Assembly: GCA_031539425.1 (NCBI GenBank)
Contig: JAVKLI010000072.1
Coordinates: 1 to 23,097, forward strand
Direction of reading: 5' to 3'
Length of the DNA stretch: 23,097 nt
Source: UBA4416 sp031539425
Lineage (GTDB): Bacteria; Bacteroidota; Bacteroidia; B-17B0; Aurantibacillaceae
Shown here: positions 15,479-22,979 of the stretch, one piece after another
Layout: every line of letters starts with the position of its first letter
Position numbering within the stretch: the stretch's first letter is position 1
Notes under the pieces: generated by a model
Seen by the model: only the letters and a program-made list of their open reading frames with translations
What the model was told of the DNA's origin: nothing
Database searches by the model: none
Program-made: the position numbers and the translations under genes

Positions 15479-16459
15479 TTAAAATGTTACAACAATTTCG
15501 TTTCCACATTTAAAATGCTGTAGGGGGCATTGTTTAAAACCTCTTATTCCGCAAGGCTTACAGGATAATTTATCTACTTCAATAATTTGAGAATTATCCG
15601 ATAATGGATAAAAACCAAATAAAGGTGAAGTAGAACAAAAAAAAGCTATAGTGGGTGCATTTACAGATGATGCTAAATGCAAAGGCGCGCTATCGTTTAC
15701 ATAATTCATTTGTGCTTGCGCCATTAATGCGGTTGATTCTAATAAACTGAGTTTACCAGCTAAATTGATAATACGTGGATGCGTACTTTGTTTTTGAAAT
15801 TCATTACAAATATTCTCATCTGAGGGTGCACCTAAAATGTATATTGTTGTTTGTGTATTTATTTGATTGCATAATTCAACCCATTTGGTTATTGGTAATT
15901 GTTTAGTAACCCAAACAGATAAAGGTGCCATACATACATAAGATGCTGTTTGATAGGCTTGTATTTTTAATTCACAGTTTGGGGTTGGGTACAATTTAGG
16001 TTTATAAATTATTTTATTGGTAATGTCTTCAATTAGCTTGTTATATCTATGCGTTTCGTGTAGCCCATTTTTAAATTGATGCTTTATGGTTTTTGTAAAA
16101 AAATAAGAAAACAATCCTGCCTTAAATCCAGTAGTATACTTTGCTTTTGATAATACTGTAACTAATCCAGAACTAGAATAACGATGTAAATTAATTACGG
16201 TATCAAATTGCAATTGACGCACTTGTTTTATAATTGCAAATAAATTTTTATATTTATTTTGTTGCTTATCCCATACAAGTAACTGATTAATGTATGGATG
16301 CTTTTGATAGAGGGATTCGTTTCCCTTTCTTACAAGTAAAGATATTTTTGAATTAGGAAAAAATATATGCAATTTTTCTAAAACAGACGAAGCTAAAATA
16401 GCATCACCAATAAAAGCTGTTTGAATAACTAAAATATTTTTATAAAGATGTTTATTCAA
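15479..16459 (-). CDS. glycosyltransferase family 9 (heptosyltransferase-like)
   Basis: Likely adds a sugar from a nucleotide donor to LPS core or another envelope glycan, at the inner face of the inner membrane. The 326-residue protein begins ILVIQTAFIGDAILASSVLEKL, the family N-terminal signature, followed by YPTPN and a C-terminal donor-binding region with APLSVWVTKQLPITKW and NDSAPLHLASSVNAPTIAFF (about 254-273). The C-terminus holds a Cys cluster (SCKPCGIRGFKQCPLQHFKC), often seen in WaaF/WaaC relatives. The start overlaps the upstream lipoprotein gene by 8 bp. Donor and acceptor cannot be deduced. Confidence 0.85.
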   Translation of the reverse strand: MNKHLYKNILVIQTAFIGDAILASSVLEKLHIFFPNSKISLLVRKGNESLYQKHPYINQLLVWDKQQNKYKNLFAIIKQVRQLQFDTVINLHRYSSSGLVTVLSKAKYTTGFKAGLFSYFFTKTIKHQFKNGLHETHRYNKLIEDITNKIIYKPKLYPTPNCELKIQAYQTASYVCMAPLSVWVTKQLPITKWVELCNQINTQTTIYILGAPSDENICNEFQKQSTHPRIINLAGKLSLLESTALMAQAQMNYVNDSAPLHLASSVNAPTIAFFCSTSPLFGFYPLSDNSQIIEVDKLSCKPCGIRGFKQCPLQHFKCGNEIVVTF

Positions 16460-16826
16460 CTACTGCTATAGTTTTAGTTAAAGTTTCGTAATCTCTAATT
16501 GTAATAGGAATGCCACCCTTACATAGTGGTGGGGTAACGCTATAATCATAACCTTTAGCATATAAATAATAATCTCCTGGGTACACTTTAATATGAAAAT
16601 GCCCTAATTTATCTGCTTTTACATAAGTATCGTATAATTTATAATCATCACCCGGAAAATCTTTAGTGTTATATTTAATATATATATATGCATTGGGTAC
16701 GTGCATGGTATGGTGCATTACGGTGCCTTCTATAGTTGAATCGCCGCCAATGTCATTTTTTTTACATGAGTTTATTAAAACTATAATGCCAAATAAAATG
16801 ATTGTATGTAAAAGTGATGTTTTCAT
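16452..16826 (-). CDS. small lipoprotein with Met/His cluster, downstream of diheme protein
   Basis: A 124-residue lipoprotein: hydrophobic leader and lipobox LINSC put the lipid on Cys21. The mature part begins with a charged linker, then a carboxypeptidase-regulatory-like (transthyretin-like) beta fold: IEGTVMHHTMHVPNAYIYIKY, DKLGHFHIKVYPGDYYLYAKG. Met37, His38, His39, Met41 and His42 form an MHHTMH cluster, with two more His at 74 and 76. Such Met/His groups can bind copper, but no function is shown for this family. Its ATG follows the diheme gene's stop with no gap, so it is likely part of the MbnP module. The gene overlaps the GT9 gene by 8 bp. Confidence 0.7.
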   Translation of the reverse strand: MKTSLLHTIILFGIIVLINSCKKNDIGGDSTIEGTVMHHTMHVPNAYIYIKYNTKDFPGDDYKLYDTYVKADKLGHFHIKVYPGDYYLYAKGYDYSVTPPLCKGGIPITIRDYETLTKTIAVVE

Positions 16827-17855
16827 TTATTTTTCTGTAAAACGTTTATCATTTAAAAATGTATTATCTGTAAGTGTTCGTAAAAAGGCAATTAAATTTT
16901 GTTTATCATCGCTAGTAAGGTTAATTCCACCTGCCAATTGAGGGTCGGTATTATTAGCGCTTGTAATGTTTGATGTATAATGGTTTAAACAATCTGTAAG
17001 TGTTACAAATCTACCATCGTGCATGTATGGCGCTGTACGATCTATGTTACGTAAACTAGGGGTTTTAAACTTTAATATATCGGTATTTAACTTTGTAATA
17101 ATATATCGGCCACTGTCTTTTAATGCTGGATTTAACCCGATACCATTGCTTCTAAATTCATAATCGCTAAACAAAGGTTCTTTGTGACAACTATTACATT
17201 TTTGGATAAATATGGTATAGCCTGCTTTCTCTTGATTTGAATACGCTGCCAACCCTTGATTAACCATATCATACTTGCTATTGTAAGAATACATTGTGCC
17301 TATAAATTGAGTCAATGATTTAAATATTTTTTGAGATGTAACCGTTTCTAAGCCATAAGCAGTGGCAAACAATGATTTATACAGGTTACTTCTTTGAAGT
17401 TTATTAATAATATTAGCCAATTTTTCGCCCATTTCTACTGGGTTTTCAATAGGATTTATTGGAAACATTTCAATATTATTAACCCCACCATCGTGCGAAA
17501 AAGAGGTATTCCAATTCAAATTTTGTAAAGCTGGAGCATTTCTAATTCCTAATTTATTTTTGACACCATGACTTAAGTGATGATCTACGTTTGCAAAAGC
17601 CGCAAACTGCTGATGACACGAACCACATGATACAGTGCTATCTATAGATAATATGGGGTCGTAAAACAATTTTTTTCCTAACAAAAAAACATTTTGATTT
17701 ATAGTATTATTTTGAAAAGTGTAAAATGGCTTTGGCCAACCGTTTGGTATCACTTCTTTTACCTCTTCATTAATATTAACTGGCGTAATAGGATTATCAA
17801 CAGTACATTGAATAAAAAGTAAAACGATAAATAGTAACGCTACTTTTTTATACAT
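16827..17855 (-). CDS. diheme cytochrome c peroxidase / MauG (MbnH-like) family lipoprotein
   Basis: Periplasmic or lipid-anchored diheme protein of 342 residues. A short leader ends in the lipobox FIQC (Cys17). Two CxxCH haem sites are present, CGSCH at 77-81 and CNSCH at 220-224, with the usual blocks KKLFYDPILS, RNAPALQNLNW, NPVEMGEKL and LRNIDRTAPYMHDGRF. Classical peroxidases have WDGR after the first haem region; here it is HDGG (His121). The gene begins 7 bp after the MbnP-like gene. In the studied MbnP/MbnH pair the diheme enzyme oxidises a Trp of MbnP to kynurenine. That role is inferred here from gene order. A simple H2O2-removing peroxidase is the alternative. Maturation would need the Ccm proteins encoded at 2441-3961. 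Confidence 0.82.
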   Translation of the reverse strand: MYKKVALLFIVLLFIQCTVDNPITPVNINEEVKEVIPNGWPKPFYTFQNNTINQNVFLLGKKLFYDPILSIDSTVSCGSCHQQFAAFANVDHHLSHGVKNKLGIRNAPALQNLNWNTSFSHDGGVNNIEMFPINPIENPVEMGEKLANIINKLQRSNLYKSLFATAYGLETVTSQKIFKSLTQFIGTMYSYNSKYDMVNQGLAAYSNQEKAGYTIFIQKCNSCHKEPLFSDYEFRSNGIGLNPALKDSGRYIITKLNTDILKFKTPSLRNIDRTAPYMHDGRFVTLTDCLNHYTSNITSANNTDPQLAGGINLTSDDKQNLIAFLRTLTDNTFLNDKRFTEK

Positions 17856-17861
17856 AAGGGT

Positions 17862-18647
17862 TTAATTTGAGACAGCTGTTACAGTAAACATTTGAGCAAA
17901 ATTTATTGCTAGTTTTGCAGAAGTAGCGCTAGGCAACATAATGGTAGAATAACTGTCGATAGTTAGTATAGTTGGTGATTTAAAAAAATTATTAATATCT
18001 CCTGTGATAGTAATAGTTGGGGTTGTATTTGCAGAAACATTTGCAGTATTCGGCAAATTAAGCGTTAAAGATGAAACGGTAGTATTAGCCCCCGTAAAAC
18101 CGCCTAAATGAAAGATATAGGAGGTTTTAGTTGCTTGGTTTGGCGTTCTAAATTGGCCTTCTATTTTTGTCATAATATAACCAGTATTCCAACTCCAAAA
18201 CATGCCTTTTAAAGGATCTAAAGCGTCAGTTTGTGCGCCAGATGTATTACGGGACTCATCTACCCCAATTAAAAAATGTAATGTTGTATAATCGCCTTCT
18301 GGCACTTTTAATTTAATAGTCATATCTTCAGGTTTTGAATGATCAATTAAATAATAGCTTTTTTCTTGTTTAATTACAGTATTACTGGTGTTTTGTAATT
18401 TAATATTTGTAAAATAATATTTTAATGTGCTAATAGAAAATGAATCAGCATTTGCATTGAGATACATTTTATTATTTAAAGTTAAACTTTGGGTACCGCA
18501 AATATGTTTAAATTGTAAAACTAAATTAACAGAATTAGTTGTGGCAGCAGGTGCTGGCAAAGCAACTGGGGTAGGAGCATTTGATTTAGAATTACAAGCA
18601 GTAAATACCGCCAATGTAATAACGAAAAGAATTAAAAGTGATTTCAT
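17862..18647 (-). CDS. MbnP-family lipoprotein (putative copper-binding partner of the diheme enzyme)
   Basis: A 261-residue lipoprotein: lipobox FTAC gives Cys18, then a Pro/Ala/Thr-rich linker to about 40. The body follows the MbnP pattern: NLVLQFKHICGTQSLTL, SISTLKYYFTNIKL, GDYTTLHFLIGVDESRNTSG, DPLKGMFWSWNTGYIMTKIEG and YIFHLGG. The WSW motif places Trp151 and Trp153 where family members carry a WxW motif. His48 and His180 are possible ligands. Only one Cys (Cys50) remains in the mature body, so the four-Cys motif of the proteobacterial relatives is absent. It is the first gene of the minus-strand run and has its own promoter box 7 bases upstream. Confidence 0.82.
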   Translation of the reverse strand: MKSLLILFVITLAVFTACNSKSNAPTPVALPAPAATTNSVNLVLQFKHICGTQSLTLNNKMYLNANADSFSISTLKYYFTNIKLQNTSNTVIKQEKSYYLIDHSKPEDMTIKLKVPEGDYTTLHFLIGVDESRNTSGAQTDALDPLKGMFWSWNTGYIMTKIEGQFRTPNQATKTSYIFHLGGFTGANTTVSSLTLNLPNTANVSANTTPTITITGDINNFFKSPTILTIDSYSTIMLPSATSAKLAINFAQMFTVTAVSN

Positions 18648-18654
18648 TTTTTTT

Positions 18655-18662
18655 CAAATATA
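18655..18662 (-). promoter_or_regulatory. -7 promoter box of the MbnP operon
   Basis: TATATTTG on the minus strand, an exact TAnnTTTG match, 7 bases upstream of the ATG at 18647. The -33 box is poor: the closest is a TTA 17 bp upstream (18682-18680). The short distance implies a nearly leaderless transcript. Confidence 0.55.
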
Positions 18663-18677
18663 AATAAATAAATAAAT
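18661..18677. repeat. 4-bp tandem repeat (TAAA)4T in the MbnP promoter spacer
   Basis: Four perfect TAAA units plus one T overlap the last two bases of the -7 box and fill most of the spacer towards the -33 side. A change of one unit would move the boxes by 4 bp. Confidence 0.8.
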
Positions 18678-18742
18678 GTTAATTCATTTTCATTTTAACG
18701 CAATTAACACTTAAATTTAAAATTTAAACCGCATATTTAAAA

Positions 18743-20428
18743 ATGAAAAAAAGCAAACTCATTTTAACCTTTGTAATAGTTGCATTTTGTAGCTTAAATT
18801 TTACTCAAGATCATTTTGAAATTTCTAAAAACTTAGATATTTTTAATTCTTTGTATCGCGAATTACACTTAAGCTATGTAGATGACGCTAATCCTGGTCA
18901 ACTTGTAAAATTAGCCATTGATGCCATGCTCGAATCTTTAGATCCTTACACTATTTATGTGCCAGAAAATGAAGCAGAAGATTTTGCCTATTTATTAACT
19001 GGCGAATATGGTGGTGTTGGCGCACTTATTAATGATATTAATGATAAAATAATAATTACAGAGCCGTTTGAAAATTTCCCTGCTCACAAAGCTGGTTTAA
19101 GAGCAGGAGATGAAATATTAGAGTTAAATGGAAATGTAGTTAAAGGAAAAAAAACAGATGATATATCTGGATTATTAAAAGGACAAGCTGGTTCTAAAAT
19201 TAGCATGAAAATAATGCGCTACGGAAGCAATTCACCAATTGAATTAACATTTAAACGCGAAGAAATAAAATTTAAAAGTGTACCATATTTTAGCATGTTA
19301 GCTAATCAAACCGCTTATATAAAACTAACTCAATTTAATGAAGGATGTACTGAGGAGGTGAAATCAGCACTTTTAAATTTAAAAACTGAAGGGTGTAAAT
19401 CAGTTATACTTGACTTAAGAGGTAATACCGGCGGATTATTAAAAGAAGCTGTTAAATTGGTGAATTTATTTATAGAAAAAAACCAAGAGATTGTTTCTAC
19501 AAAAGGAAAATCTAAAACCAATGAAAAACCCTATTTTTCTATTTCAGCACCCATTGATGCTAGCATACCTTTAACAGTGTTAGTTAACAAATACTCAGCT
19601 TCAGCTTCAGAAATTGTAGTAGGTGCCCTTCAAGACTTAGATAGAGCTGTAATTATAGGTAAACGAACTTATGGAAAAGGGTTGGTGCAAGACATTAAAA
19701 AAATTGGTTATAATGCCTCTTTAAAAGTAACAGTTGCAAAATACTATACACCTAGCGGTAGATGTATACAAGCTCTTGATTATACCAATAAAAATGCAGA
19801 TGGAAGGGTAGACAAAATTCCAGATTCATTAATTTCTGCTTATAAAACCAAACATGGTCGCATCGTGTATAATGGCGCAGGTATATTGCCCGATATACAA
19901 ACCAAAGAAAACAAAATGAGTAAAATTTTGGGCACTTTGATAAATAATTACATCATATTTAATTTTGTAAACGACTATGTATTTCAAAACCCAAAACTCC
20001 AAATCAATTTAAAAACATTTCAAGTAACTACTGAGATGTATAATTCCTTTTGCAGCTATATAAAAAATAAAAAACTAAACTACACAAGTTATAACGAAGA
20101 TTTATTAAAAGAATTTAAAAGAAATTTGAAAAATGAAACTGAAAATGAAACTGAAGCATTGTTACAAGAAATGAACGCCTTAGAAAAAAAGATTATTGAA
20201 CTTAAAACAAAAGATTTAGAAACCTATAAAAATGAAATAATGGAGGAACTAGAAGAGGAGGTGGTGTCGCGTTTTGAATTTCAAAAGGGTCGCATGGCTG
20301 TAAAAATTAAATATGATCCAGAAATTGCTCAAACCCTTAATTTATTAGCCAAACCAGATACCCTTACTAAATTGTTAACCGAAGTTGTTAAACCAAATAA
20401 ACCCTTTCATCCTAATAAAAAATTTTAA
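18743..20428 (+). CDS. S41-family C-terminal processing peptidase (Ctp/Prc)
   Basis: Exported serine protease that trims or degrades envelope proteins from their C-termini. It has a signal peptide (about 1-21), a helical N-terminal part, a PDZ domain (about 85-165, with EYGGVGALI and AHKAGLRAGDEILELNG), then the S41 core with VILDLRGNTGG (221-231), NKYSASASEIVVGALQD (283-299) and GKRTYGKGLVQ (306-316). The catalytic pair is predicted as Ser287 and Lys312, 25 apart as in E. coli Prc. About 230 residues follow the core, ending in a charged, probably coiled-coil stretch (about 465-515) and a Lys-rich tail. The 561-residue length is usual in Bacteroidota. tolC follows after 3 bp. The intergenic upstream has no perfect promoter box. 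Confidence 0.92.
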   Translation: MKKSKLILTFVIVAFCSLNFTQDHFEISKNLDIFNSLYRELHLSYVDDANPGQLVKLAIDAMLESLDPYTIYVPENEAEDFAYLLTGEYGGVGALINDINDKIIITEPFENFPAHKAGLRAGDEILELNGNVVKGKKTDDISGLLKGQAGSKISMKIMRYGSNSPIELTFKREEIKFKSVPYFSMLANQTAYIKLTQFNEGCTEEVKSALLNLKTEGCKSVILDLRGNTGGLLKEAVKLVNLFIEKNQEIVSTKGKSKTNEKPYFSISAPIDASIPLTVLVNKYSASASEIVVGALQDLDRAVIIGKRTYGKGLVQDIKKIGYNASLKVTVAKYYTPSGRCIQALDYTNKNADGRVDKIPDSLISAYKTKHGRIVYNGAGILPDIQTKENKMSKILGTLINNYIIFNFVNDYVFQNPKLQINLKTFQVTTEMYNSFCSYIKNKKLNYTSYNEDLLKEFKRNLKNETENETEALLQEMNALEKKIIELKTKDLETYKNEIMEELEEEVVSRFEFQKGRMAVKIKYDPEIAQTLNLLAKPDTLTKLLTEVVKPNKPFHPNKKF

Positions 20429-20431
20429 TCA

Positions 20432-21769
20432 ATGAAACTGTTTTATTTTATTTTTTTAATTTTAACTAGCTGTTTATTACTGGGTCAAAGTGGTAGTATT
20501 TTAAATTTAAAAGCTTGTATCGATTTAGCTATTTCAAATAATTTATTATTAAAAAAAACCAAAAACATAAAATCTCAAACCTATAATGCTTATAAACAAA
20601 GCGAAATTAGCATTTTACCCTCTTTAAATTTTAACGGCAGCCACGCATATAATCATGGGCAAACCCTCGATAGATTTACCAACAAATATGTTGGTAACAC
20701 GGTGTTAAATCAAAACTTTAATTTATCAAGCGACTTAATTTTGTTTTCTGGCCTCAGTCAGCTTAATTCGATAAAATCCAATAAATACCAATATTTAGCC
20801 GCTAACGAAAATTACATGCAACAATTAAACGATTTATCCTTAAACGTGGCAACCAACTATTTAAATGTGCTCTTTTCTAAAGATCAACTCGAATTGGCTC
20901 AATCTACCTATAAATTAAGCGAAGAGCAGTTAGTTAGAATAGAACAATTAATCAGTTTTGGCGTTTTATCAATTGGTAGTTTGTTTGAAATAAAAGCGCA
21001 ATTAGCTAATGATACTTCATTAATTGTAAATAATTATAATAATTACCAATTAGCTATATTAAACTTAAAACAACTAATTAACATTAAGGCTAATGAACCA
21101 CTAGAAGTTGAACCTCCCGCAGATATTAATAGTTTGCTGGAATCTCCTATACCAGAATTTACTACCATATATTATAAAGCACTCGAAACACAACCAAGTA
21201 TTAAAAGCGCAAAGTTGACCATTTCAGCTCAACAATTTAATTTACATGCCAATGTTGGCAAAATACTGCCGCAGCTTAGTTTGTCAGGAAACTTGGCAAC
21301 GGGCACTTCTGGAATGAATATTGACATCAATACAGGTAAAACCAAATTATTTTCTGATCAAGTATCTTCAAATATGTCTAGCGTAATGGGGCTTGTACTA
21401 CGAGTGCCTATTTTTAATGGCTTACAAAATTATTATGGAATTAAAAATGCCAAATTAAACTTAAAAAATGCTGAACTAGACAAAGAAATTACAGAGCAAA
21501 ATTTATATAAAATCATAGTTCAAGCTTACAACAATGCGCAAGCAGCCTATAAAAAATGTAAAGCAACTAAAGTAGCTTTAAACACATCATTAAAAGCATT
21601 TGAATTTGCAAAAGAAAAACTAGATGCCGGCTCTATAAATATTTTTGAATTTAACTCTAATAAAACCAAACTACAAGCAGCCGAAATAAACTATAGTCAA
21701 TCTAAATACGATTATTTATTTAAACTAAAAGTGCTCGATTTTTATTTAGGTAAAGAGCTAAGCATTTAA
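20432..21769 (+). CDS. TolC-family outer-membrane efflux protein
   Basis: Outer-membrane channel of the TolC fold, which pairs with an adaptor and an inner-membrane pump. A signal peptide covers about 1-19 (LLLG-Q). Two similar halves follow, with long helices that carry the usual KACIDLAISNNLLLKKTKN at the start and VPIFNGLQNYYGIKNAKLNL later, plus short barrel segments such as SLNFNGSHAYNHGQ. Length is 445 residues, normal. No adaptor or pump gene lies next to it, only the S41 peptidase 3 bp upstream, so its pump partner is unknown. It ends 8 bp from the convergent methyltransferase gene. Confidence 0.88.
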   Translation: MKLFYFIFLILTSCLLLGQSGSILNLKACIDLAISNNLLLKKTKNIKSQTYNAYKQSEISILPSLNFNGSHAYNHGQTLDRFTNKYVGNTVLNQNFNLSSDLILFSGLSQLNSIKSNKYQYLAANENYMQQLNDLSLNVATNYLNVLFSKDQLELAQSTYKLSEEQLVRIEQLISFGVLSIGSLFEIKAQLANDTSLIVNNYNNYQLAILNLKQLINIKANEPLEVEPPADINSLLESPIPEFTTIYYKALETQPSIKSAKLTISAQQFNLHANVGKILPQLSLSGNLATGTSGMNIDINTGKTKLFSDQVSSNMSSVMGLVLRVPIFNGLQNYYGIKNAKLNLKNAELDKEITEQNLYKIIVQAYNNAQAAYKKCKATKVALNTSLKAFEFAKEKLDAGSINIFEFNSNKTKLQAAEINYSQSKYDYLFKLKVLDFYLGKELSI

Positions 21770-21777
21770 AGCATTTG

Positions 21778-22449
21778 CTAGTTCTCAAAAATAATAGCTT
21801 CGCAATAACCTTTTGAGTATAATGATTGATAGATTGTAAAACCTTTATTAATAAACAATTGTGCGTGTTGTGGATTGATATAAACACAATATATTTTTCG
21901 ATTATTAATTAAAATGCTTTGATAGATATTTTGAATAACTTTTAATAACACTTCTTGATTAAATGGGTTAAAAAAATAAAATACAGCTGTTTGGGTTGGT
22001 ATATCATATGTTGTAGCGTCTTCTAAATGAAATAAAAAATTGGTATTTTTATTTTTACAAACATAGTGTTTTACATTTTCTTGCGCTTGTTCTATAAGCT
22101 CTTTAGCAATATCAATTCCTATTAATTTTGTAAAACCACACTGTTCTGCTACAAACAAAGCTCTTCCTTTCCCGCAGCCATAATCTATAAAGGGTAAAGT
22201 TTTACAATGCTTGGGTAAACTATGTAACACTTTAAATAAAATATAGTAGCTAGCGGCCTGATAATGATTAAAGCTATGATGATTATCAACACATAAAGTT
22301 AAAGTATTTAAATTTTTAATTTGTGTTGTGTTAATTTTAATTTGCTTTTCATACTTCCATTCATAATAAAGAAGTTTGATAGTACAGGAAACACCCCTAC
22401 TAACAAGCGAGCGAAAAAAATAATACAGGTATTGAGCCAATACAAACAT
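21778..22449 (-). CDS. class I SAM-dependent methyltransferase
   Basis: A 223-residue protein. The SAM site is clear: PFIDYGCGKGRALFVAEQCG (86-105) is motif I, then LIGIDIAKELIEQA (109-122) and ATTYDIPTQTAVFYFFNPF. The motif IV region reads FFNPF, compatible with methyl transfer to N or O in a small molecule or protein, but the substrate cannot be told. The N-terminus (1-25) has a hydrophobic patch and may sit at the membrane. The start codon shares one base with the stop of the upstream gene, so translation is coupled. Confidence 0.82.
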   Translation of the reverse strand: MFVLAQYLYYFFRSLVSRGVSCTIKLLYYEWKYEKQIKINTTQIKNLNTLTLCVDNHHSFNHYQAASYYILFKVLHSLPKHCKTLPFIDYGCGKGRALFVAEQCGFTKLIGIDIAKELIEQAQENVKHYVCKNKNTNFLFHLEDATTYDIPTQTAVFYFFNPFNQEVLLKVIQNIYQSILINNRKIYCVYINPQHAQLFINKGFTIYQSLYSKGYCEAIIFEN

Positions 22450-22853
22450 TAATTGGTAATAGAATTACAGTGTAATAACTGCTGTTGCTTATGATTACAA
22501 ATTATAGTGGTAACAATACTTAGACTATCTCTATCTTCAATCACTAAATCAAATAAAACTTTTAAATTTTTTGGTTTTAAATAATACACACCAAAGGGTT
22601 TTTTGTGTACGCTACTTTTTGAATAATCTACCTCAAATATTTTTAAACTTTTAATTAATAACGAATCTGGTATATGCAGTTGCTTTAACTGACATTGAGC
22701 TTTTTGAGTAAACACACATTTTTGAAATTGAAGCTCTTGCATTTTTAAAGCGTTAGGTCCTGTGCAAGATTTTTGCCCAATAATAAAATACAAAATAATA
22801 CAACCTGGAACAAAGCCTATTAAGTATAAACGAAAACGTTTGGCAAATGTCAT
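22449..22853 (-). CDS. small membrane-anchored protein, Bacteroidota conserved (DUF4258-like)
   Basis: A 134-residue protein with an N-terminal transmembrane segment (about 8-25, in the arrangement basic, hydrophobic, GQKSC). The rest is a small soluble domain with GPNALKMQELQFQKC, FEVDYSKSSVHKKPFGVYYL and VLFDLVIED. This resembles small Bacteroidota proteins with an N-terminal membrane anchor that are annotated as DUF4258-like; the assignment is from memory and moderate. It begins 17 bp after the elongator tRNA-Met and its stop overlaps the methyltransferase start, so it forms the middle of a tRNA-protein-methyltransferase unit. Confidence 0.55.
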   Translation of the reverse strand: MTFAKRFRLYLIGFVPGCIILYFIIGQKSCTGPNALKMQELQFQKCVFTQKAQCQLKQLHIPDSLLIKSLKIFEVDYSKSSVHKKPFGVYYLKPKNLKVLFDLVIEDRDSLSIVTTIICNHKQQQLLHCNSITN

Positions 22854-22870
22854 ACTAAAAAAGATTTATG

Positions 22871-22944
22871 TAGCGAGAAGGAGATTTGAACTCCTGACCT
22901 TCGGGTTATGAATCCGATGCTCTAACCAACTGAGCTACCTCGCC
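22871..22944 (-). tRNA. elongator tRNA-Met (anticodon CAT)
   Basis: A 74-nt cloverleaf: acceptor GGCGAGG/TCTCGCT (G-T wobbles at both ends), D arm GCTC-AGTTGGTTA-GAGC, anticodon stem TCGGA/CCCGA with loop TTCATAA, variable loop AGGTC, and T arm AGGAG-TTCAAAT-CTCCT. The acceptor is paired at 1-72 and the D stem has C11-G24, so it is not the initiator. The last pair of the anticodon stem is A31 opposite C39. tRNA-Ile with a modified C34 shares this anticodon and cannot be excluded by eye. A -7 box lies upstream. Confidence 0.9.
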
Positions 22945-22971
22945 TAAATTGAGGGATTAAAATTTTGATTA

Positions 22972-22979
22972 CAAATGTA
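22972..22979 (-). promoter_or_regulatory. -7 promoter box of tRNA-Met
   Basis: TACATTTG on the minus strand matches TAnnTTTG exactly, 27 bases upstream of the tRNA 5' end. No TTG appears at the 19-bp spacing, so the -33 box is weak or degenerate. Confidence 0.55.

Noticed and set aside
18427..18663. Plus-strand frame antisense to the mbnP start
   Set aside because: It covers the MbnP signal peptide and promoter in reverse and has no recognisable features.
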